Positions 56,089-64,000 of a stretch of DNA of 64,000 bases are shown here, piece after piece. The stretch is from NCBI GenBank assembly GCA_016788165.1, contig JAEUTH010000021.1, forward strand, positions 271,886 to 335,885, written 5' to 3'. The position numbers and the translations under genes are program-made. The DNA comes from Bacteroidia bacterium (GTDB lineage Bacteria > Bacteroidota > Bacteroidia > AKYH767-A > OLB10). The first letter of the stretch is position 1; each line of letters opens with the position of its first letter. The notes beneath the pieces were generated by a model. The model saw only the letters and a program-made list of their open reading frames with translations. It was not told where the DNA came from and made no database searches.

Positions 56089-57255
56089 TTAACAAAGTTT
56101 TTGATAGGCTTGCCACCACCTAACTGGCATCTCATTGCTACAAGCCATTAAGTAATCGTTATGCGAGCAAGGTACGATATGATGTCTTTGAAGTTTTGTG
56201 TAATTATCGGCAATAGGTATTTCCATCCACCAACGATCACTTTTTGTGCTTTTCAGAAAAATCAATTCATGATTGGTACTATGGAGCGGTACCGTATATT
56301 TTAAAAATCCATTTTTGTTGTATTGCGGCATTTCATTTTTTCGTTTAAAAAAGGCTTCGATAAAATACCATATCATTTGTGCTGCCAATTCAGCGGTTAG
56401 CCCAGCATCATCTTTTTGATTTACATAATTGTAAATACCTACGGAGCTTAATTTTTCGCTCATGCCTGCATAGTACATGAGCTGACAAGCCTCGGCACCA
56501 CTAAGTCCATTAGGCCCTGGTTTTAAGGACGCTTTTGCATCTGCACTCTTGATTGCTGATAAATCGAAACTAATCATGTCTGAATTTCGCAGCACCGGTT
56601 CCATATCAGCAATATCAGTAGTTACATGGCCTAAGCGATAGGTGTCAAAATATAATTTCGACATTTGACTTACAGCATTATCTCCAACATAATAAGTTTG
56701 ATACCCTATGTGACTATAATTAAATAAAAAATTAGGTTGTTCTAAAATTATTTTCCCAACATAGGATTGTGCATGTAAGTCATCATTTGGTGTACCTAAA
56801 TCAAAACGTGAATCAACATTTACCAGATTAATAATTTGCGCCAATTGTTTGTAAGCTTCATATTGGGCGAAAGTTACATCTTGGCTAGGGCCAAATATAA
56901 TTGGCACAATCTTATTTCGTATAAGTTCGGCACTTATATTTGAAATAGCGGTACATGTGTCTTGCGTTGTGTTTCCTAACTTTAAGTTACCTAAATCGGC
57001 AATAATTCCCGCACTATCATGCTTCATTAAATCAAACAGTTTTGATCTGATTGCATCACTGTTACCCCCACAATTATAATTGGTTTGTGATGCCCTAAAT
57101 TCATCAACACCAATCAATGCCAAGCTTACACCTTCAAGCGTGTCGTTAACTCCGCTTTCATATACTTTTTCAACTTTAGTGCCTAAACAATCTGTATCAA
57201 AGTTTTGACTTATTGTAGGCTCCTGCAAATAATTTTGAAACTCTTTTAAGTTCAT
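56089..57255 (-). CDS. Arginase/formimidoylglutamase-fold protein with degenerate metal site
   Basis: 388 residues of the ureohydrolase fold: LALIGVDEFRASQTN at the N-terminus, IIADLGNL, then three positions where metal-binding motifs belong. The GGDHS motif reads FGPSQDVT (His replaced by Gln); DAHxD reads NVDSRFDL (His replaced by Arg); and SxDxDxxDP reads ISFDLSAIKS (second Asp replaced by Ser, DP by KS). Three of about six ligands are lost, so hydrolysis of arginine, agmatine or formimidoylglutamate is unlikely. It lies between topA and the T9SS operon, a location I recall for such genes in other Bacteroidota. A T9SS-related or regulatory role is inference. Confidence 0.85.
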   Translation of the reverse strand: MNLKEFQNYLQEPTISQNFDTDCLGTKVEKVYESGVNDTLEGVSLALIGVDEFRASQTNYNCGGNSDAIRSKLFDLMKHDSAGIIADLGNLKLGNTTQDTCTAISNISAELIRNKIVPIIFGPSQDVTFAQYEAYKQLAQIINLVNVDSRFDLGTPNDDLHAQSYVGKIILEQPNFLFNYSHIGYQTYYVGDNAVSQMSKLYFDTYRLGHVTTDIADMEPVLRNSDMISFDLSAIKSADAKASLKPGPNGLSGAEACQLMYYAGMSEKLSSVGIYNYVNQKDDAGLTAELAAQMIWYFIEAFFKRKNEMPQYNKNGFLKYTVPLHSTNHELIFLKSTKSDRWWMEIPIADNYTKLQRHHIVPCSHNDYLMACSNEMPVRWWQAYQKLC

Positions 57256-57301
57256 CAGAAATTGCTGATAGAATAATTAGATTAACTTAGTTTGTGTGTG
57301 T

Positions 57302-59716
57302 TTACTTTTTGCTTGCTTTTTTGCCCGGTGCTGATTTTTTGGTAACCTTTTTAACGGGTGTTTTCGAAACTGCCGGTGTAGCTTTTGATGCAGCTTTTTT
57401 AAAAAAACCGCGCGGTTTTGATTCTGGTGTTGTTTTTTCTAACTCCAATACCTCGGCATAAGATATTGAAATGGGGTCGCGGTCTTTCGGGATTTTAATA
57501 TTCTTCTTACCGAATGCTATGTAAGGTCCCCACCTACCCTTTAGCACTTTAGCATCTTCATTTTCTGAGAATACTTTAATAACTTTTTCGATGTCGGCTT
57601 TTTGTTTAGCTAAAATTACTTCTACTGCGCTATCGTATGAAATTGTATAAGGGTCTTCGCCCTTTGGCAATGAATAAAACACATTATTGTGTTGTGCATA
57701 AGGTCCAAATCTACCTATTGCAATTTTTATGTCCTTATCTAAATAACGGCCAACAATGCGTGGTAATTTAAACAAATCAAGTGCTTCATCAAGCGTAATG
57801 GTTTCTAAACGCTGGCCGGCACGCAAGCTGGCATACTGAGGTTTTTCGGTTTCAGTACCTTCACCCAATTGAGCCACAGGCCCAAAACGCGCTATACGAA
57901 CACTAACTTGTTTTTTAGATATTGGGTCAATGCCTAAAGTACGTTCGCCTGAAGCACGTTCGGCTGTTTCTGATGTATTGATTACATCTTGATGAAATGG
58001 TTGGTAAAAAGCACCAATCATCTGCTGCCATTTTTTTTGTCCTTCGGCAATCTCATCAAACTCCTTTTCTACGCGTGCTGTAAATGAATAATCTAATACA
58101 TCATCAAAATTTTTTACCAGAAAGTCGGTTACAACAGTACCTATATCAGTAGGGAATAATTTATTTTTTTCGGCTCCGGTATTTTCAATTTTTTCCTGCC
58201 GCGTAATTTGATTATTTTTAAGTGAAAGGAATACATAACCACGTTCGCGTCCTTGCCTGTCTTCTTTTACCACATATCCACGTTGTTGAACTGTACTAAT
58301 AGTTGGGGCATAAGTTGATGGCCGGCCAATGCCTAATTCCTCTAACTTTTTTACCAAACTTGCTTCTGTATATCGTGCTGCAGGATAAGTAAATCTTTGG
58401 CTGGCATTGAGATTGTCTAATGGCAAAATTTGTCCGATTTGTAATGGAGGAAGTAGTGCATTGTTTTCATCTTCTTCGGCTTCATCGTCTTTGCTTTCGA
58501 GATAGACTTTTAAAAAACCTTCAAATTTTAAAATCTCACCGGTTGCCACAAATTTTTCGGAAGTAGTGCTTATATTAATAGTTGCTATACTTTTTTCAAG
58601 TTGGGCATCACTCATTTGTGATGCAATTGCTCTTTTCCAGATTAAATCATAAAGTCTTCGTTCGGCATTTTCGCCTTCTATGGTGGCGTTTTCAAAATAA
58701 GTTGGCCTAATGGCTTCATGCGCTTCCTGCGCTGAAGCATTTTTTGTTTTGTATTGCCTAACCTCAACAAATTGGCTGCCATATAATTTAGTTATGGCAT
58801 CTTGTGCAGCATCAATAGCAGTATGCGATAAATTTACGCTATCGGTACGCATATACGTAATTTTACCTGACTCATATAAGTTTTGAGCTACACGCATAGT
58901 CTGCGATACAGAAAACCCAAGTTTGCGGCTGGCTTCTTGTTGCAATGTAGAAGTGGTAAATGGTGCAGCAGGTGATTTTTTGGCGGGTTTAGTTTCTAAT
59001 GATTCGATACTGTATTGCGCACCGATACATTTATTTAAAAACTCAACTGCTTCAGTTTCGGTTTTAAACCGTTGTTGCAAATTAGCTTTCATCAGAAAAG
59101 CACTACCGCGTGCATCGGTAACATTAAAAACAGCAACTAATTTAAAAGAGGATGTTGTTTGATGCGATTCGATTTCACGTTCACGCTCTACAATTAATCG
59201 AACGGCCACGCTTTGAACACGACCTGCCGACAAACTGGGCTTTACTTTTTTCCATAATACCGGACTTAGTTCAAAACCTACCAACCTATCTAAAATACGC
59301 CTGGCTTGTTGTGCATCAACCAATTTATAATCAATATCACGTGGGTTTTTTATTGCATTTTGTATGGCGCCCTTTGTAATCTCATGAAAAACGATGCGTT
59401 TGGTTGTTTTTGATTTTAAGCCTAAGGTCTCGAACAAATGCCAGCTTATAGCTTCGCCCTCTCGGTCCTCGTCAGTTGCCAGCCAAACAGTTGAAGCTTT
59501 CTTTACATGTTTTTGCAACTCTGCGATTAAAGCTTTTTTATCATCGCTTATCTCATATTGAGGTTCAAAATTTTTTTCAATATTAATAGCTTTATCGCCT
59601 TTGGCTAAATCGCGCACATGACCATAACTTGATTTTACAGTAAAATCTTTTCCTAAAAAACCTTCGATGGTTTTTGCCTTTGCAGGACTTTCAACTATCA
59701 CTAAATTTTCTGACAT
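57302..59716 (-). CDS. topA: DNA topoisomerase I
   Basis: 804 residues. TOPRIM domain at the N-terminus (LVIVESPAKAKTIEGFLG; DEDREGEAISWHL), the active-site Tyr in ITYMRTDSVNLS (about residue 290), LSAGRVQSVAVRLI, and GIGRPSTYAPTI. The C-terminus has TopoI-type beta repeats (ARFGPVAQLG, GRFGPYAQ, GRWGPYIAFG) instead of zinc-finger cysteines, then a Lys-rich tail. It relaxes negative supercoils. A full promoter of Bacteroidota type is upstream; the ureohydrolase-like gene follows by 46 bases. Confidence 0.97.
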   Translation of the reverse strand: MSENLVIVESPAKAKTIEGFLGKDFTVKSSYGHVRDLAKGDKAINIEKNFEPQYEISDDKKALIAELQKHVKKASTVWLATDEDREGEAISWHLFETLGLKSKTTKRIVFHEITKGAIQNAIKNPRDIDYKLVDAQQARRILDRLVGFELSPVLWKKVKPSLSAGRVQSVAVRLIVEREREIESHQTTSSFKLVAVFNVTDARGSAFLMKANLQQRFKTETEAVEFLNKCIGAQYSIESLETKPAKKSPAAPFTTSTLQQEASRKLGFSVSQTMRVAQNLYESGKITYMRTDSVNLSHTAIDAAQDAITKLYGSQFVEVRQYKTKNASAQEAHEAIRPTYFENATIEGENAERRLYDLIWKRAIASQMSDAQLEKSIATINISTTSEKFVATGEILKFEGFLKVYLESKDDEAEEDENNALLPPLQIGQILPLDNLNASQRFTYPAARYTEASLVKKLEELGIGRPSTYAPTISTVQQRGYVVKEDRQGRERGYVFLSLKNNQITRQEKIENTGAEKNKLFPTDIGTVVTDFLVKNFDDVLDYSFTARVEKEFDEIAEGQKKWQQMIGAFYQPFHQDVINTSETAERASGERTLGIDPISKKQVSVRIARFGPVAQLGEGTETEKPQYASLRAGQRLETITLDEALDLFKLPRIVGRYLDKDIKIAIGRFGPYAQHNNVFYSLPKGEDPYTISYDSAVEVILAKQKADIEKVIKVFSENEDAKVLKGRWGPYIAFGKKNIKIPKDRDPISISYAEVLELEKTTPESKPRGFFKKAASKATPAVSKTPVKKVTKKSAPGKKASKK

Positions 59717-59761
59717 CCTATATTTTTATAACACAATTGAAGCAACTTTTCGGGTGGCGGG

Positions 59762-59794
59762 CAAATATAAGTGAATATAAAGCGGATAATCAAA
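59762..59794 (-). promoter_or_regulatory. topA promoter TTTG-N21-TATATTTG
   Basis: On the minus strand TTTG (59794-59791) is followed after 21 bases by TATATTTG (59769-59762), fitting the Bacteroidota consensus with permitted spacing. The predicted leader to the topA ATG is about 40 bases. Confidence 0.6.
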
Positions 59795-59977
59795 GCCGTA
59801 TTTTAAGAATATTTTATTCTTGTTTTTAAGCCTAATACATTTGAGTTTGCAGATGTTTTTTTTTAATCACACATAATAAAGCTCCTATTGCAACACTCAA
59901 ATTTTGTGAATTTTGAAAAGTTCAATTTTTACAACCCAGTAACTTTTGAATTTATAGTAACAGTTACATTTTGACTA

Positions 59978-60042
59978 AACAGGCATGGGGTAACAACCAA
60001 AAATTATCGTCAGATAACAGTTTAAATATTGCCATGCCTGTT
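59978..60042. repeat. 11-bp inverted repeat with 43-base spacer
   Basis: AACAGGCATGG (59978-59988) and CCATGCCTGTT (60032-60042) are perfect inverted arms in an AT-rich region, ending 80 bases before the DUF1456 start. As plus-strand RNA the stem is followed by ATTTTGT, a poor terminator tail. Confidence 0.5.
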
Positions 60043-60121
60043 ATTTTGTAAGTGCTATAAACATTGTATTTAAATGTATTAAACAATACTATTGCATAAT
60101 ACTGTTTAAACCCATTTATGT

Positions 60122-60388
60122 ATGTTAACTAACAACGATATATTAAAGAAACTAAGAGTAGCTTTAGCGCTAAAAGATGATGACATAATTGCAATATTAA
60201 ATTTGGTTGATTTTAAAATTACCAAATCAGAATTGGGTGCAATATTCAGAAAAGACGACCACCCTAATTATATGCCTTGTGGCGATCAGTTGCTGCGAAA
60301 CTTTTTGAACGGATTGGTAGTTTATAAAAGAGGCCCCATGCCTACCTCCCGCCCTGCATCAACGGAAAATAAAAAAACAAAAAAGTAG
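60122..60388 (+). CDS. Single-domain DUF1456 (YehS-like) protein
   Basis: 88 residues. Contains one DUF1456 unit: MLTNNDILKKLRVALAL, IIAILNLVDFKITKSELGAIFRKDDHPNY and LLRNFLNGLVVYKRG. E. coli YehS has two such units, so this is a half-length form, which ends in a Lys-rich tail. Predicted cytoplasmic, function unknown. Convergent with the CvfB-like gene with one base between stops. Confidence 0.85.
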   Translation: MLTNNDILKKLRVALALKDDDIIAILNLVDFKITKSELGAIFRKDDHPNYMPCGDQLLRNFLNGLVVYKRGPMPTSRPASTENKKTKK

Positions 60389-60389
60389 A

Positions 60390-60818
60390 TTAGGGTTTAA
60401 GCAGTTTTATTTCGAAATCGGTTATCACAATTATCTTTTGCTTATATAAATAACCAGCCATTTTTTTAAATGCCTTTTTGCTTAAGCCTAATTGTTGCTT
60501 AATATCATTTGGAGTTGATTTATCGCCAAGCGGCAGCATGCCATTGTTGCTTTGCAAAGCAGTTAACAATAGGCTGAAATTTTCTTCAATGTGCAAGTAT
60601 CCTTGTTGTTGCAATGCCACGTCAATTTTGCCATCGGCACGAATTAGTTTGATAAAACCTGTACGTACATCGCCAACTTTGATGGGTTCAAAAATTTCAT
60701 TGTGATAAAGTAATCCTTCATACATATCGTCAATAAGTACCGTGTATCCTAATGGTGTTTTATCACTTATTCGCATACTTACACGCATACCATTTTGTAA
60801 TTGGTTACCAGACTTCAT
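60390..60818 (-). CDS. Short CvfB-like protein (S1-like plus winged helix)
   Basis: 142 residues. Residues 1-75 resemble an S1/OB unit of CvfB (LGYTVLIDDMYEGLLYHNEIF, VGDVRTGFIKLIRADGKIDVAL). Residues 85-142 resemble its C-terminal winged helix (IKQQLGLSKKAFKKMAGYLYKQ). Full CvfB proteins are about 280 residues with two more N-terminal OB domains, which are missing here; the preceding bases belong to the ABC-F gene 3 bases away, so this is not a start-site error. It would bind RNA. Cotranscribed with the ABC-F gene. Confidence 0.78.
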   Translation of the reverse strand: MKSGNQLQNGMRVSMRISDKTPLGYTVLIDDMYEGLLYHNEIFEPIKVGDVRTGFIKLIRADGKIDVALQQQGYLHIEENFSLLLTALQSNNGMLPLGDKSTPNDIKQQLGLSKKAFKKMAGYLYKQKIIVITDFEIKLLKP

Positions 60819-60821
60819 TGT

Positions 60822-62770
<1,949 letters not shown>

Positions 62771-63898
62771 ATGCAAACTATTAAGCTATTAATTGATATG
62801 CATGGTGATCAAAACCGGCTTTTTGCTGACTTTGGATATGATTATGAATTGATTCAAATACTAAAAACGATACCGGGAGCGCGATGGAGTCAAACTAAAA
62901 AACAGTGGCATTTTAAGTTGAACCTAGAGGTGTTAGATTTGATTAAGCGTAAAATGATTGATAAGGCCTATGTTGATGAAAGCCAGTTAAATTTGCAATG
63001 GACTGATTTAAAAACCAAACAACCAACTGACAAGTTTGCGAGTTTAGATGTTGCAGCCCAAAAAGCATTAAATTATTATTTAATGTGGATGGAACAAAAA
63101 CGATATAGCAGGCAAACTATAAAAAACTACTGGGCACACATTGTTCCGTTTCTTTACTATTATAAATCGCGAAATTTTATGCAGTTGACAGTAGCAGATG
63201 TTGAACGCTATAATTACGAAGTGATAATTAAAAACAAGCTTTCGGTTTCATTTCAACGTAGTTTAATAGGCTCGATAAAATTATTTTATGCTCAGGTACA
63301 AAATACCAAAATGGATTTACGAAAACTACAACGGCCGTTTAACGAAAAAAGATTGCCTACTGTACTTAGTAAGGAAGAAGTGCAAAGTATAATTGCTGCA
63401 ACAAACAATATTAAACATAAAGCATTGCTTAGTTTAGTTTATAGTTGCGGTATGAGAATTAGCGAAGTAACTAACTTAAAATTTAAAGATTTAGACAAGC
63501 ACAGGAACTTAATACGCATTGAACAGGCAAAAGGCAAGAAAGACAGATATGTACCTTACAGTAGCAAACTAAAGCAGCTTTTAAGAAACTATTATGAAGA
63601 ATGGGATCCTAAGCCTCAGGTTTACATTTTTGAAGGACAGTATGGTGGTAAATACAGCGAACGAAGTGCAGGTAAAGTTTTACAGGCAAGTTTAAAAACT
63701 TGTAACATAATTAAAGACGTTTCCTTGCATACATTGCGCCATAGTTATGCCACGCACTTACTTGAGGCCGGAACCGATATACGTTACATACAGGAACTGT
63801 TGGGACACAACTCGCCTAAAACTACTATGATATATACACAAGTGAGTAATAAAAAGCTAAGTGAAATAAAGAGCCCATTAGATGATTTAGATGTTTAA
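62771..63898 (+). CDS. Tyrosine recombinase (XerA/integron-integrase-like) with N-terminal HARP-like domain
   Basis: 375 residues. Residues 1-65 resemble a HARP-type module (FGYDYELIQILKTIPGARWS, KKQWHF). Residues 85-175 are a SAM-like core-binding domain (YLMWMEQKRYSRQTIKNYW). The catalytic domain keeps Arg229 (GMRISEV), the beta-hairpin Lys (QAKGKKDRYVP), HTLRH (H320, R323), LLGH (H346) and the nucleophile Tyr355 (TMIYTQ). All catalytic residues are present. The C-terminal KLSEIKSPLDDL is typical of integrases of Bacteroidota mobile or integron-like loci. The inserted helix of classical IntI is not evident. Repeats of CCTGAACC follow its stop codon, so a recombination locus may extend beyond the window. 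Confidence 0.92.
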   Translation: MQTIKLLIDMHGDQNRLFADFGYDYELIQILKTIPGARWSQTKKQWHFKLNLEVLDLIKRKMIDKAYVDESQLNLQWTDLKTKQPTDKFASLDVAAQKALNYYLMWMEQKRYSRQTIKNYWAHIVPFLYYYKSRNFMQLTVADVERYNYEVIIKNKLSVSFQRSLIGSIKLFYAQVQNTKMDLRKLQRPFNEKRLPTVLSKEEVQSIIAATNNIKHKALLSLVYSCGMRISEVTNLKFKDLDKHRNLIRIEQAKGKKDRYVPYSSKLKQLLRNYYEEWDPKPQVYIFEGQYGGKYSERSAGKVLQASLKTCNIIKDVSLHTLRHSYATHLLEAGTDIRYIQELLGHNSPKTTMIYTQVSNKKLSEIKSPLDDLDV

Positions 63899-63903
63899 AA
63901 TTA

Positions 63904-63991
63904 ACCTGAACCAATCAAAATATAAAACATACGATAAACCTACCTATATTGGGCGGATACCTGAACCTAAAAACGGAAAAGGTTCAGGTAT
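63904..63991. repeat. CCTGAACC/GGTTCAGG repeats after the integrase, possible attachment site
   Basis: ACCTGAACC occurs at 63904-63912 and again at 63959-63967. The second copy is the left arm of a perfect 11-bp inverted repeat, ATACCTGAACC (63957-63967) and GGTTCAGGTAT (63981-63991), with a 13-base spacer. No T-run follows, so a terminator is unlikely. The window ends 9 bases later. Confidence 0.55.
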
Positions 63992-64000
63992 AAACAAGTT

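Larger units (their letters stand above)
59717..60121. other. Divergent intergenic region, about 405 bp
   Basis: Lies between topA (minus) and the DUF1456 gene (plus). It holds the topA promoter, a TACATTTG element on the plus strand at 59836-59843 with no -33 partner, a small GTAAC/GTTAC palindrome near 59957, and an 11-bp inverted repeat with 43-base spacer at 59978-60042. I see no open reading frame of convincing composition. An unannotated small RNA is possible but unsupported. Confidence 0.6.

Noticed and set aside
56089..57255. Arginase or formimidoylglutamase supplying ornithine to rocD
   Set aside because: Three metal ligands are replaced, so catalytic activity is unlikely despite the attractive pathway link.
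63904..63991. Classical integron attC site after the integrase
   Set aside because: The arms (CCTGAACC, GGTTCAGG) do not fit RYYYAAC/GTTRRRY, and only one palindrome is inside the window. Kept as an unassigned repeat.

Overview
The window is a contiguous chromosomal segment of an AT-rich Bacteroidota bacterium. The evidence is a complete type IX secretion (T9SS) core operon (PorP/SprF-like, GldK, GldL, GldM, GldN), three secreted proteins ending in T9SS type A sorting domains, SprB-type repeats, a TonB receptor paired with a DUF4249 lipoprotein, DUF4199, start codons without Shine-Dalgarno sequences, and promoters of the Bacteroidota form TTTG-N(about 20)-TAnnTTTG. I cannot name the genus. 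The overall style (giant SprB-repeat adhesin, fucose operon, mixed housekeeping genes) would fit a Chitinophagales/Sphingobacteriales-like lineage, but that is a guess.

Layout. 1-5.5 kb: the 3' part of a GH3 glucosidase, then folA and thyA separated by an oppositely oriented FkbM methyltransferase, a bifunctional nuclease, and pruA. 5.5-9.3 kb: a T9SS cargo protein behind the clearest promoter and an operator-like palindrome, then a PIN-PhoH ATPase. 9.3-13.9 kb: a five-gene minus-strand operon (YkgJ, TlpA-like thioredoxin, a nucleotidyltransferase-GHMP kinase fusion, FucP, sugar mutarotase), with an 11-bp inverted repeat upstream. 14.3-24.4 kb: a large LamG-containing T9SS cargo protein, a lipoprotein, tRNA-Pro(GGG), PepD, and a TonB receptor with its DUF4249 partner. 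24.4-33.2 kb: a housekeeping operon (ruvX-def-aroK-DUF2200), a transporter/nucleoside phosphorylase/acetyltransferase operon ending in a TMTC-like membrane glycosyltransferase, and a PorE-like OmpA protein. 33.5-41.7 kb: a 2,754-residue repeat adhesin. 41.8-49.8 kb: beta-mannosidase, patatin lipase, ornithine aminotransferase, lipoyl synthase and small membrane proteins. 50.2-59.8 kb: topA, a degenerate ureohydrolase and the T9SS core operon. 60.1-64 kb: DUF1456, a short CvfB-like protein, a YbiT-type ABC-F ATPase, and a HARP-like/tyrosine integrase followed by inverted repeats at the window edge.

How the genes fit together. The secretion motor (GldL/GldM), ring (GldK/GldN), PorP/SprF-like protein and a PorE-like anchor are encoded within about 30 kb of three predicted substrates of the same machine. 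RocD and PruA together would convert ornithine to glutamate; the nearby arginase-fold protein lacks half of the metal ligands and probably does not supply ornithine. GH3, GH2 and the fucose-type operon indicate use of plant or algal sugars.

The points most worth a second look are: the integrase with its CCTGAACC/GGTTCAGG repeats, cut off by the window edge; the NTase-GHMP kinase fusion beside FucP; the 199-residue periodic adhesin; the ABC-F protein with one intact and one lost composite ATP site; the pseudo-ureohydrolase next to the T9SS operon; and several operator- or hairpin-like palindromes in leaders. No CRISPR array, rRNA, insertion sequence or prophage was seen.
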